Assembly (NCBI RefSeq): GCF_020921035.1
Contig: NC_063154.1
Coordinates: 3,720,001 to 3,784,000 of the forward strand
Direction: 5' to 3'
From: Rhodamnia argentea
Lineage: Eukaryota; Streptophyta; Magnoliopsida; Myrtales; Myrtaceae
DNA: 64,000 bases
The notes below the pieces were generated by a model, which did not search any database, was not told the origin of the DNA, and was given only the letters and a program-made list of their open reading frames with translations. The translations under genes and the position numbers were made by a program. This document shows, one piece after another, positions 22,104-33,159 of this stretch (positions are counted from its first letter, which is position 1; the number at the start of each line of letters is the position of its first letter).

Positions 22104-24434
22104 ATGAACCCCGTTCAGTCCCCGACGCCTCCGTTGTCGACCCCTGAGCTCATCGACCTCGTCACCACCGCTCTCACCTCCAAGAAATCCCAGTTCGAGA
22201 CCCTAATCCCGCACATCCCACACCTCACGCCGTCTCTCCTCCTCCCAATCTTCGCCTCCAAAACCCTAGCCCGCCGCCCCAACACCCTCCTCTCCTTCTT
22301 CAAATGGTGCCAATCCCACAACCCTTCCATCTCCCGGTCCCCGTCCCTCCTCCTCTCCCTCCTCCCGCCTCTCTTCTCGTACCGGAAGTTCCCCGACGCA
22401 AAGAGTCTCCTCGTCGCGTTCATATCGTCCGACCGGAAGCACGATCTCCACAAATTGATCCTCTCCCCCGATCAGACTGTCCCAAGGCCGTCCAAGGATC
22501 TTCTGGACACTTCGATCGGGGCGTATGTCCAATGCGGTCATCCGCACCTGGCCGTGCAGATTTTTAACAAGATGAAGCGGTCGGGGATGCGGCCGAACTT
22601 GCTCACCTGCAACACCCTTCTAAATGCCTTGGTGAAGTACCCTTCTCTGCATTCAGTCCAGCTGGCTAGGGAGGTTTTTAGTGATGTCTTGAGGATTGGA
22701 GTATTGCCGAACACGAGGACTTGTAATATTATGATTTGCGGTTATTGTTTGGAGAATAAGATTGACAAGGCATTGGAGTTTGTTAATGGAATGGTCGACG
22801 AGTTTGGGTGTGTACCTGATAATGTGACTTATAATACGATATTGGATGTATTGTGCAAGAGAGGCAGGTTGAAAGAGGTGAGGGATCTGTTGCAGGATAT
22901 GAAGGATAGGGGCCTGGTGCCGGACAGGAATACCTTTAATATATTGGTTTGTGGGTATTGCAGGTTGGGGTGGTTGAAGGAGGCGGCTCAGGTGATAGAC
23001 TCGATGATGCAGAACAACATGATTCCCGATGTTTGGACGTATAATAAGTTGATCAGCGGGTTTTGCAAGGAGGGTAAGCTTGATCAGGCATTTAGGGTTA
23101 AGGATGATATGGAGAATTCTAAGTTGTTGCCAGATGTGGTGACATATAACACTTTGATCGATGGGTGCTTCAAATGGAGCAGCAGCTCCGAGGCATTTGA
23201 GTTGATAGAGGAAATGCAGGAGAAAGGTGTGAAGCTCAATGCAGTCACGCATAATATAATCATTAATTTGTATTGCAAGGAAAAGAAAATGGATGAAGCT
23301 AGCGACGCCTTGCTGAAAATGGAAGAAAGTGGAATCTCTCCAGATTGTGTCACTTATAATACTTTGATAGATGGAAACTGTAAAGCAAACAACTTGGAAG
23401 ACGCTCTGAGGCTGATGCATGAGATGGGAAATAAAGGTTTGAAAATGGATAGCTTCACTCTGAATACTGTTCTCCATGCTCTTTGCAGGGAGAAAAAGCT
23501 TGACAAAGCCTATGACACGCTCTGTAGTGCCAGCAAGCGCGGTTATTTTGTCGATGAGGTTAGTTATGGTACCTTAATCACAGGTTATTTCGATGATGAA
23601 AAGATTGATAAAGCTTTGGAGTTATGGGATGAGATGAAGGAGAAGGGGATCACTCCCAGCATTATTACCTATAATTCTCTCATAGCAGGTCTCTGCCAGT
23701 TCGGAAAAACTGATGAAGCAATGAAGAAGCTGATTGAGCTTCTACATAGTGGTGTAGTCCCAGATGAAACCACATACAACACAATCTTGAGTGGTTACTG
23801 CAGGGAAGGATTTTCTGAGAAAGCATTTCAACTTCATAACAGGATGGTTGAAAATTCATTTAAGCCTGACGTCTTTACATGCAATATTCTACTTAGCGGT
23901 CTTTGCAAGGAAGGGATGCTAGAGAAGGCTCTCAGACTCTTCAGCACGTGGAACTCCAAAGGAAAAGTTACAGATGTGGTTACCTATAACACACTGATAT
24001 CATGCTTGTGTAAAGAAGGTAGATTTGAGGAGGCGTTTGATCTTCTTGCGGAAATGCAAGTAAAGACGAAGGGTCCTGATTCTTATACATATACTGCCAT
24101 TGTCAGTGCTCTCACTGATGCTGGTAGAAGGAAGAAAGTGGAGGAGCTTATCTCTATGATGGTTGAAGCAGGGAAATTAACAGATTTCTCTTTAGACAAT
24201 GAGCAGGCACAAAACGTTGTGATTAATGAACCTCCAGAGGAGCTTGATTCATTTTCTATTGTCCATTCAGAACAGATAATTCAGCTATGTTCTCAAAGTA
24301 AATACAAGGATGCTATGTTAGTTTTTGAAGATTCAAAACAGCAGGGTGTTGTCCTAAGCAAAATGGCCTACATCAGTTTGATGGCTGGGCTCATTAAAAG
24401 AAGAAAGAGCGTCTCTAGGGTTGGAAGACAGTAA
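22104..24434 (+). CDS. P-class pentatricopeptide repeat (PPR) protein
   Basis: An intronless frame of 776 residues, as usual for plant PPR genes. After an N-terminal stretch rich in P, S and L (about residues 1-130), tandem 35-residue PPR motifs run from about residue 137 to 680, shown by recurring cores such as VTYNTLIDG, PDVWTYNKLISGFCKEGKLD and PDETTYNTILSGYCREG. No E, DYW or SMR domain is seen at the C-terminus, which ends KRRKSVSRVGRQ. It therefore belongs to the P class, which binds organelle RNA and acts in processing, stability or translation. The closest family I recall is Arabidopsis At2g16880. No convincing transit peptide is visible by eye, so the organelle is undecided. The long antisense frame at 22653-23477 is a by-product of the repeated codons. 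Confidence 0.92.
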   Translation: MNPVQSPTPPLSTPELIDLVTTALTSKKSQFETLIPHIPHLTPSLLLPIFASKTLARRPNTLLSFFKWCQSHNPSISRSPSLLLSLLPPLFSYRKFPDAKSLLVAFISSDRKHDLHKLILSPDQTVPRPSKDLLDTSIGAYVQCGHPHLAVQIFNKMKRSGMRPNLLTCNTLLNALVKYPSLHSVQLAREVFSDVLRIGVLPNTRTCNIMICGYCLENKIDKALEFVNGMVDEFGCVPDNVTYNTILDVLCKRGRLKEVRDLLQDMKDRGLVPDRNTFNILVCGYCRLGWLKEAAQVIDSMMQNNMIPDVWTYNKLISGFCKEGKLDQAFRVKDDMENSKLLPDVVTYNTLIDGCFKWSSSSEAFELIEEMQEKGVKLNAVTHNIIINLYCKEKKMDEASDALLKMEESGISPDCVTYNTLIDGNCKANNLEDALRLMHEMGNKGLKMDSFTLNTVLHALCREKKLDKAYDTLCSASKRGYFVDEVSYGTLITGYFDDEKIDKALELWDEMKEKGITPSIITYNSLIAGLCQFGKTDEAMKKLIELLHSGVVPDETTYNTILSGYCREGFSEKAFQLHNRMVENSFKPDVFTCNILLSGLCKEGMLEKALRLFSTWNSKGKVTDVVTYNTLISCLCKEGRFEEAFDLLAEMQVKTKGPDSYTYTAIVSALTDAGRRKKVEELISMMVEAGKLTDFSLDNEQAQNVVINEPPEELDSFSIVHSEQIIQLCSQSKYKDAMLVFEDSKQQGVVLSKMAYISLMAGLIKRRKSVSRVGRQ

Positions 24435-26750
24435 TTATGTTTTCTCAGGTTGTTAAATTAATATTGGCAACATGGGGGCAAAGCCGTTGATGCTGTGTTT
24501 TGTGACCTTGCACCAAAAGGATAACCTGCTTCGAGGTATTGTCACCCTCTCCCTCCTCTCCTGTTCCGTGGGCTCCAACATCAATACTTTCGTGCTCAGC
24601 GATGCTCATAACTCGGAGCTAGGCTTTGATTAGTTTTGATAAAACTGCTTCCTGGTGGAAAATTTTTGTATTAGGAAACTTTTTCATGGGAAACAATTTA
24701 CGTAACATTTTTTCAGTATTTGGTCCATATGCAAGAACTTGGCTTTTATGATGTCTCTGATCGGTGAAAAGCACCTCTAAGGCTGCACCGGGATTTTTGA
24801 ATAACTGGAGATTCAGTCTCTTCTATTCCTGTTCCAGGAAAATGTTTGTGGTACCATGTGAGGTTGAACTGCAATGCAAGCCTCAACTTGTAGGTAATTG
24901 GTGAGAGTTTAAGAGTTGCTGACATACCTAGGTGAGTTATTAGTCATTACAATTACAATTAATTTGAAGCAACTCTTCCCATGCCTTTTTGACACTTTCT
25001 CTATTTACTTTAATTTCAGGGCAGCGCTGAAGAGAAATATGCTGGCGCTTTTTAAGCCTAATTGAAAGCATTATTCTCCAGTGCGGGTAAGTCGAAGTAA
25101 ATCTCTTCTCAGAAGAATATCAAATTGGGACATTACCTTGCTGGCCAAGAAACTGTGGTGTTACTTTTATTTGTCTTTGACCGTCAAGTGTAACAGGTCC
25201 ATTGAAGGGATACATAAAGCTTTAATAGAGTTGGAGATGGAATTGCAGTTGGCTTATTTTGTTTGAAGCCAAAGAGGACAATGATGATTATCACACTTGC
25301 TCTGGAACTGGGCAAATGACCCGAGTGGCGTGCTGAGAATCATGAATTTTCTAGTCAGGTTAATTCAGTTCTAAATAAAGAAGCAAGAATCGGGTGCAAA
25401 TTCTTTCATAAGAGTGAAGATTATTGAGTCTCGCAATTGAGATATAAGTGAGCGAGTAGCGTCGAAGGAACTCGTGAGCAGCAGTAGCTTGAAAGCCATA
25501 GAAATCCTGAAAATGGGAAAGGGAAATTTTCGCCTGTACATCGATGAGATTGATTGATTGTAAATGCATAATAATCCAAGCACCCCATTGTACGTCTCAC
25601 CTGTTCTTGTGTCAATACTGTGTACCCTCGCCTTATCATTTCACTTAGCTTTTGCAGCGGGAGGTTGCCAGTGAATGTGAACGGAGATTCAAACCTGGAT
25701 CAGGGTTCTTCGCCTCGGTCAATTGTAATTTTGTACTTTCGGTTACTAAATGTTTCTGCTTTGTGGTCGCATTCCAAAATGTGGCATAGACATGACTCGA
25801 AACACATTTCATCAATGTTTCCAAGGCTAATATGTACAGATTTTGAAACCAGATGTGGCAGATCCGCAACCTCATTTAGACGGTCGTTTGCTCGAAATCA
25901 TCGCATTCTAGAAAGGTCGATTGTTTATCCTAAATTTTGTTGAACAATTCGACCACCTCAAAAGTCCACACACGGGAAACAATCTTAAGCCAGAAAGGAT
26001 TGCTTGACCCAGTTGTTCGAGTCACACTGTCTGTGCTCTGGAAGCATACGATGAGTACTCACTTTCAACTTTGAATAAATCTTAATGTCGAAATTAACCG
26101 GGTTGTCATTATCGAATGACTCGCCATCGGGTTGGTCAGAAGAGACCGCAACGCGACAAAGCATTTCCGGTTATGATACTTACAGATCATTGAAGCTCGA
26201 CTAACATAATCGTTTCGTAGTTGAAACATCTGTAACCTCGTATTAGAATAGAATTGCGGAGTGAAACAGGCTCGAAGCTGCACAGCTAATATAAGTGGGG
26301 GAAGGTGGTCGAAACCGAATGAAAGCACTCTCTAAACTCTTGGCAGATGAAGGCTCAGTCAAAGACCCATGACTACCTACCCCATTTTTGTAATGCCCTC
26401 CATGCCATCGTCCTTATCCTAAATCATTTGTCTATCTAAAAAGTACTTCGTTAAGTGTAAAAAGGCGAGGGTGTCCAGGACCGTTGTCATCGTTCAATTT
26501 CTTTGCTTTTTCCCCGCCGAACCAAATTCAATGCATCTGTTGAAAACAGAGCGCACGAATCCAGCAAAGTACTGGTTCCTCTTGTCCCTATTTGACATGA
26601 CTACGCGTCCTCGATGAAGGAACTAGCGCGTCTTTGGTACAGGCCAAATAGATCATTATACCCTTAATTATTATGGATACTTCTATAGATGGTCGTGGAA
26701 TGAAAGTGACTCGGTTCGGAGCTTTTCTGTTGGTTTGAAACCACGCAAAG
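24435..26750. other. PPR 3' region and gene-free DNA
   Basis: The first several hundred bases probably belong to the PPR transcript (acceptor-like ttcag near 25019 and splice-like borders suggest possible 3' UTR introns). Beyond about 25.3 kb I see only short frames on both strands with no family signature. No terminal repeats or RNA genes were recognised. Confidence 0.4.
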
Positions 26751-28260
26751 ATGATGGACTGAGGTGGGAGGATCAGGCTCCATCCATCGGCTTGCAAGTT
26801 CAGCTCAGTTTGAAGATGCGCAAGAAGCCGATTCTAAGGCACAATTGACAAGTTTCAACAAAGTTCCGTCAGCCAGTCAAGCAACATCGGTTTCTATTCA
26901 AGCTAAAGCAGTTTTTGGCCATAACTTGTGTCGGTGGGTTCATGATGTAGGAGCATCCAAATCATCGAAATATTCCCTGTGTTTCGACCTGGTTCTATCG
27001 ACATATCCAGCGATGTCGATGTGCATTCAAGCCAATGTGATTTTGGTTATAACTTGCCAAGGTGGATTGAAGGTGTCGATCCAGCAAAGGATGAATCGAT
27101 TGAATGGACAAGTTGTTCATATGCTACTAAGATATCGATTTGCAAGTTTATTGTGGATTCTAAGTCTTCTAATCCACCACCTTGCATAAAAGGCTATTTT
27201 GGACTTATCTAGCGAAACCCATGTTCATTCGAGGAAGGGCATATTTTAGTTAGAACTTGTTTTGACAGGTCAAGAAGGAAATTATCAACGGGAAGATTAT
27301 TGGCTTAAATATCAAATAAGGAATTGCTAGTTCTTCCTTGCTGATTATGTGCCATCTCACCATAGTAATTGCTGATTTCGATGCGGACCAACATCATTTA
27401 TTTGGAATCCAAGTCATTTCCCCGACTATTTGATGATATTCCAAGGTGATTATTTGCTGGTCCAATCTGGCGCACGAATTTTGGATGGAGAATAATAAGG
27501 CCAAAGAGTCAAGGCTACAAGTTTCCATGTCATTTATTGCTTTATAGTCCTCGGTCTTTTAATGCATTTTCTAGTTACTTGGAGTTTAATTGCTTTCTAG
27601 TTCCTATGTCTTTAATAGTCTGGTAGTTCTTACGAGTCTTTATGTTTTGTCTAGATCCCAAGTCATTGTTAGGTTGGGAGAGTCTTGAGTCTTTAATTCC
27701 TAAGTCTATCTTCTATTTCCTCAATATAAAGGGGCAAAATCCCAATTGTAAGGTAGACGATGATTTGATGAATATGAAAACTTGTGAGAGTTTGCTTAGC
27801 TTGAGTGAATATCTTTAGAAATTGGATAACTCTTTGGTTTCTTTATATTTGGAGCGTGGATTACTTCTCGGTGGTGAATCAAAAAGCCCTTTATTCTCCG
27901 CTAGTGATGTCTTTAGGCGTTAGTGGTGAGCTTTTCTATCTCGAATCACTTTGTCCTCGGTAGGTGCATAGCCTTTATGCCTTGGTGGTGAGCTTCGTGA
28001 ATCACAATCTCTATCCTTGGCTGGTGTTATATTTAGGCGGCCTTGGTTGTGATCATTCTATCATTCGTTTTGTATGGTTGGCTAGTGTTATCTTTACGCC
28101 TCGGTATAGTTTGTTTTCCATCCTGCATTTGCATCATCCATCGGCATATCATTACCCATACACTCCAATCTATCTCATCCATCGCTCAAAACAACATTCG
28201 CCCGCCTCGCGCGCGCATCATGGACAAAGCAAGGGCCGGCACGCTGACACAATTTTCGAA
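26751..28260 (+). mobile_element. LTR-like retroelement fossil
   Basis: A long stretch without genes has the style of a plant long terminal repeat: a tataaa-like signal at about 27724 (tcaatataaaggggc), then a region reading aatatgaaaacttgtgagag, then short tandem echoes and a C-rich end. No second copy lies within the window, so it could be a solo LTR or a remnant. No gag or pol similarity was seen. The family is probably Gypsy-type, but this rests only on style. Confidence 0.3.
27901..28110. repeat. Minisatellite of ~60-bp period (about 3.5 imperfect units)
   Basis: Units beginning ctagtgatgtctttaggcg (27901), taggtgcatagcctttatgc (27961), ctggtgttatatttaggcgg (28021) and gctagtgttatctttacgcc (28081) line up at a 60-bp spacing. 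Each is followed by a gtggtgagct/gttgtgatca block in the complete units. Identity between units is moderate, so the array is old. It lies inside the LTR-like stretch. Confidence 0.65.
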
Positions 28261-28872
28261 ACCTCTTTTGAATCAGTTTTAATTTTTGCAGGCAAGGAGA
28301 AGTTGGCATCCGAACTAGCCTTGACTAACAATGTTGTTGCGATGCAAAAGGGGGCATCCACTTTTCGCTCTTGAAACGTGAAACATGGTCCGATTGTGCA
28401 AATAGAGTTTGCTGTGCACTTTCGTGTCGGGTGATTTGCAGCATGTTTTGGGGCAGAGAGAAACCAGCTCTTCACGTGAATTGTGCCTAGCCCTCGGATT
28501 AAGAAAGAAAAGCGGGGCTTAATTAGCGCAATCATGAGTGTACAGTCGCTGAAGCCAAGCTTGCATGTTCCATTAATAATTGCTTGCATCGCTTACACAA
28601 AAAATGGATGAACGAAATAAAATTTTTCTCGTACACGAAAAATACTTAGGCATAAATTGTGGTCGACAATGAAAACATTTCTTATTGATTAATTTTTTCA
28701 AGCAATACAAACAATCGGTTCTTGGAAAATGTTTTCCAGATCATATACCTTTCATGAAATATACGAAACCCTCGAAGTTTTATTTTGAATATGGGATCAT
28801 AATGGCGGGCGATTGACATATTCATAATCCCCACCAAGAACGTGCCAAGCGAATCTGTCACAGGACGATGTA
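28261..28872. other. Spacer with a copy of an inverted-repeat element
   Basis: About 28580-28772 is related to the element at 38488-38714: both share gcatcgcttac/tatcgcttac, then a block on aaatggatgaacgaaat, then tttttcaagcaa...cggttcttgg. The copy is diverged and its outer ends are not clear. No gene is seen in the rest. Confidence 0.45.
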
Positions 28873-29030
28873 TCCTTATCTACCTTCGAAACCAAAACGA
28901 CAATGGGATGCATGCAAATCTTCGTGTCCTTATCTACCTTTGAAACCAAAACGACAATGGGATGCATGCAAATCTTCGTGTCCTTATCTACCTTTGACAC
29001 CAAAACGACAATGGGATGCATGCGGATCTT
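28873..29030. repeat. Minisatellite of 54-bp period (nearly three units)
   Basis: Three units starting tccttatctacctt at 28873, 28927 and 28981 are almost identical; the third stops about 4 bases short. Because 54 is divisible by three, the array keeps frames open on both strands, which creates repeat-containing small ORFs (28903-29121 plus; 28797-29090 minus). These are not taken as genes. Confidence 0.92.
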
Positions 29031-31140
29031 AGGCCAATGCCTCAGTAACACGTGGAGTTGTAGTTGGATTCGTCGCCGAAAAGTTTTCAAATTTTCGAAA
29101 CCTCCTTTTCCAATTAATTAGGATTCCTGTCATTTGACTCCATCAAAGGTCATATTCCCGTGCAATAAGAAGCTTCGAATCTTCAATTGGTGAGAGATTA
29201 ATCAAAATTCAACATTGGTTGTGTCCTAGTGTCTATGGTTCATTTGGAAATGTTGAAGTGTTGACTCAAATTACTTTACAACGGGTTCTAAATATTTTTT
29301 ATATTCATGTGATCTCCCTCCATCTATCAGCTTAAACTTTTGGGTTGGACTTTCGAACATGGTATCAGAATTAGTGTTATCCCTTCCACGAATGTGCATA
29401 GTTGAAATTCCTTGTAATCCGGCTTGCACATGACAACGTGTCCTAAATATTCTTTTATGTTCATGTGGAAGGTTGCAATATAACGAGTCAAGTGCATACT
29501 TTCTTTTGATGGGGTCTACTTGAGTCTTGTGATGGTGCTTATTGACTCCAAATGAAAGAGACAACCCTCCATTTACACAAAGTTTTTTTAATGAGTCACT
29601 TGATATGTGAAATGGAGAAAAAAAAATGGAGGGCAAAAGGCCAATTGGAAAAACTATGTTCCATGCTAAATCAAATTCCAATTCACACATACGCTAAGAT
29701 AAGGAAGAAGGAGAAGAGGATTGGATATGCGTCTTTGAAGGGAGAGTCTATGAACATGATAAGGGCATCACTCTTTCTAATCCAATTTGCAAAGTTGGAA
29801 AAGAACGAATACAATAATCGGTCAAGACATTAAAGGAACTTTGAGCTCTATGAATCAGAAGACATCGCATGTTCGAGCCTTTCCAATCAGCGTGCAGGTT
29901 GCTCCGAGTCAAGGCCTTCGACACAACCACGGGTCCCAGACTTAACCGGTTCATGGATATTGCATGGTGTTCTGTGGCCTTTAGCTACTCGGGCATACAC
30001 AGCCGTGTGGCCGCACTTAATCGATTCACGGACCTCACAGGGCGCTCCGAGGTCTTCTACTAGTTGAGCCTCCGCGCTCACACCTTTGGATAATAAAAAT
30101 TAAAATGGAAAACATGCAAGCTGTTGCTCCTCACCTCTAAGGCTCTATCTATACTCAAAGTTATGTACAAATATTTCCTTACACGCATGGTACGTAGCCG
30201 ACACGTAATGAAACAACTTCTGAAATTCCATAAAATTCGTCACCCGTTATTCATGTTAGAACGTCATCAGATTTTGTGTAATGTCCTTATCAATTAATTT
30301 TTTTTCTTTTTCTAGACGTGATGTCTAATTTAAGCTACGACTTTTCCCGCCAAGAGGAATCCAAGTCCACTTGGCTGGTAGCACTTACGAAAGCATCATG
30401 TTCGCCCACAGAAAAAGAAAAGAAAAGAAAAGACCAAAGTCTACCCGAACGTATACAAACCGCAATTAAGAAAAGTGACACTTTAATCAACACCGCACAC
30501 AGAAGAAACAAACCTTGCTATGTTTGAAAATTTCTCACTTGCATAAACATTCATTTTACTCAACTTTATTTCCTCGTTAACGGGCCAACCTTTTGCAACG
30601 AAAATTTTGCGATTCGTCGTAGCTTCTGCGACGCATAATTTCTCTTGACAATCGAGAGATGGAAAACTTTCGAGAGCGAGCTATTCAAACGTCCTCGAGC
30701 GCAAACTCTCCGATCGCAAGAGATGGAAGACTCCCAAACACGAGAGATTAAAAGCCGAGTGCAAAATCGAAAACCCCCGAGTGAGATGAAAGGAGACTCT
30801 CAGAAAAGTAAGAGCAATTAAAGAAAACCAACATAATTGCTCCAGTTTTTACCCAAATTTCAAATCCAAAAAGACCTAGCTTGAGCTTACATGGAAATTC
30901 ATCTATAAAGGGCGTATTCTTGAATATAAAATTTGGGAAAAAACCTACGGTAACGGCTTGAAAATGTCACATCATTAAGAGCGATGGTGGATAGAGCATT
31001 AACGGAGGCCAACACGATACCGAAGTAAAAGTTGCTGGATTTTTATAAGATGAAAAAAAAATCACGGTAGAATTGAGACCGGACCAAAGTCGGGAATTTT
31101 TTATGAGACAGAAAAAAAAAATTAGGAAAAAATTGAGGTT
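29031..31140. other. Gene-free spacer upstream of the LBD gene
   Basis: AT-rich DNA without convincing frames. Around 29870-30090 two similar phrases (ttaaccggttcatggatatt and ttaatcgattcacggacctc) suggest a short decayed duplication. Around 30650-30800 several agagatgg(a)aaa(c/g)-type repeats occur. Nothing with a recognisable product was found. Confidence 0.4.
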
Positions 31141-31262
31141 GAAGTTAAAGTTGAGAATGTTTTAAGGTATTATTAGCTCTCGTAAGTCGTAAAGACCGGG
31201 CAGCATAGGATTAGGAGGAGGACCCCCATCATAATTCTTCTCCTTCCCTCTCTCTGTCTCTC

Positions 31263-31270
31263 TATATATA
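31263..31270 (+). promoter_or_regulatory. TATA box of the LBD gene
   Basis: The string tatatata lies 72 bases before the LBD start codon, after a CT-rich stretch. The spacing suits a transcription start near 31295-31305 and a short leader. Confidence 0.6.
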
Positions 31271-31341
31271 GACATTCGCTCCCTTCTTTTCCACGTAACT
31301 CCACCACCGGAAATATCCTCCCCTTCTCTCTCACTTCGGAA

Positions 31342-33159
31342 ATGGAGAAGAGCGACGAGTTTTCGAAATCCCCATTGTTACCTGCGCCCATCGCCGTCCC
31401 TTCCTCTCCTTTCCTCCCTCACTCGCCGACCTACTTGCATCCGCCGTCTTCGCCGCTGCCGCCCCAGTTCTGCCCGGCGACTCCTCCTCCTCCGCCGTCG
31501 CCTCACAACAACGGGCCGCCGCCGTCTCCTCCAGCGATGGTCCTGAGCCCGTGCGCCGCCTGCAAGATCCTCCGGCGGAGGTGCGCCGACAAGTGCGTCT
31601 TGGCCCCGTACTTCCCGCCGACGGAGCCGTACAAGTTCACCATCGCCCACCGGGTCTTCGGAGCCGCCAACATCATCAAGTTCTTGCAGGTATTCCCAGG
31701 CAAAAAGATGAAAATTGAGAAGTCCCGTAGTGTGAACCCGTGAGCGAGGTGGTGGTTCGCTCGCGCTCCTTTTGAGGCTGTTTACTTTCTCTTTTCAAGT
31801 ATCTTTCCTTGAGCTCGTGCTTTAAACAAAGTCGCCGCTTAACTTGATTATAAAGAGATTAATAGTGTTTCAAAGCTTGTTCAGATGCATTTATCGAGCC
31901 TGCCCAACAAGAAAGTTTTCGATCGCATGATCATAAAGTGTCATGCATCACAAGCAAAGTTTAATGCATCGAAGTTGGTAACGTTTTCTCTATTCAAAAT
32001 CCCTTTGTATCTTACCAGAGAGAGAGAGAGAGAGAGAAAGCCCTTCCACAGGTAAATAAGTCAATGATTCACGCGTTTGTTTGAAAGAAATTTGTTTTCA
32101 AACTTTCGAATGAGCTGATGGAAAGTTAATCGATTTACAAAAAACGTTTTTCATGGACTGAAAATAATAAGTTTAGATTGAGGGGAAACGGTTTTCCTTT
32201 TCCGACAAGAAGAAAACACTTTTCTTAAATCATTAAATAAATGAAAGCTTACATTTTTCTTTAAAATGATTTTCATTTATTACGAAATTTTCAGTGAAAT
32301 AAATGCATTCATATTTCGAATGCTTTATCTTATTTCACTGTGTCTTATTGATCTCCTAGATAATTTTCGGGTTTAATTTGATATTGGAGCGCGTAGTGAT
32401 TGATTGATGAATGATTGTCAAAGCAATTTGACCGTAATTTACCAGATTAAGGAAGTACCCGCCTAATTGGTCCACTGGATTTCCCATCAATACACTATTT
32501 ATTAAGCAGTTGTTGACCATGGGCTCGGGCTTTTCCTTGACATTTTTTTTCCTTTTGGGCTAAGATCAAGTGCTCTCGATCTTATTGTTTCTGTCAACCT
32601 CGGCTTGGCTATTGATGACAAAGTTTCAGATTATGCAGCTCTAATCTAAAGTTCACGAGAGGCAATTTAGTAGAAGTGATATGACCATAAGATATCATTT
32701 GTGTAGCGGGTTGAGTCACAATTCATGTACGCATTTGCCACATTGCATTAATCTCTCGTCAAACGTCGGAGTTGGTCGAATCCTTGCGCTCGATATTCGA
32801 TAACGAGCCCGAAGGGGCGTGCAATTTATCAGGAACTCCCCGAGCCCCGGAGAGCTGACGCGGTGAGCAGCATGGTCTATGAGGCAAGCGCGCGGATCCG
32901 AGACCCGGTGTACGGCTGCACGGGGGCGATCTCCCAGCTCCAGAAGCAAGTGGTGGAGCTCCAGGCGCAGCTTGCCAAGGCGCAAGCCGAGATCGCGAAC
33001 GTGCAGTGCCAGAACGCCAACCTGCTCGCCCTCATCTGCATGGAGATGGCTCAGATCCAAGACCAGCCCGTTTTCCAGCCGCAGTGCCCCACGGTCGACG
33101 CGAGTTGCTTCCTGGACGAAACCAGCCTCATCTCTACTTGGGAACCGCTTTGGACATGA
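31342..33159 (+). CDS. LOB-domain (LBD) transcription factor, LBD1/LBD11 type
   Basis: Exon 1 is 31342-31689 (116 codons) and exon 2 is 32833-33159 (108 codons plus stop), giving 224 residues. The 1143-nt intron has GT/AG ends and falls at the position usual for this family, after IIKFLQ. A Pro/Ser-rich N-terminus precedes the LOB domain. The zinc-finger-like C block is C71-X2-C74-X6-C81-X3-C85 (SPCAACKILRRRC, then ADKC). The GAS block reads FGAANIIKFLQ then ELPE. The coiled-coil is LQKQVVELQAQLAKAQAEI, of the LX6LX3LX6L class with Ile in the last position. The C-terminal tag STWEPLWT resembles LBD1/LBD11. Class I LBDs are nuclear, plant-specific DNA-binding factors for organ boundaries and secondary growth. 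LBD11/LBD1 types are tied to cambium and wood formation, so that role is inferred by family. Confidence 0.93.
31690..32832 (+). other. LBD intron with GA tract
   Basis: The intron is AT-rich, with a GA microsatellite at about 32020-32037. About 32060-32330 is AT-rich and has phrases like aaaaacgtttttcatgg that hint at another decayed short element. A minus-strand frame across the intron end and exon 2 is a shadow of the GC-rich exon. Confidence 0.4.

Noticed and set aside
22653-23477. 274-residue antisense frame across the PPR gene
   Set aside because: It mirrors the repeated PPR codons on the opposite strand and has no domain of its own; the sense strand is a clear PPR protein.
25371-25583. 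Minus-strand frame with a short stretch faintly like plant chorismate mutase (SLI-Q--DSIIF-L)
   Set aside because: The likeness covers about 15 residues, needs a gap, and no other exon of the enzyme is present nearby.
28873-29030. Short regular repeats considered as a CRISPR array
   Set aside because: The units are contiguous with no spacers, and the genome is a plant's.
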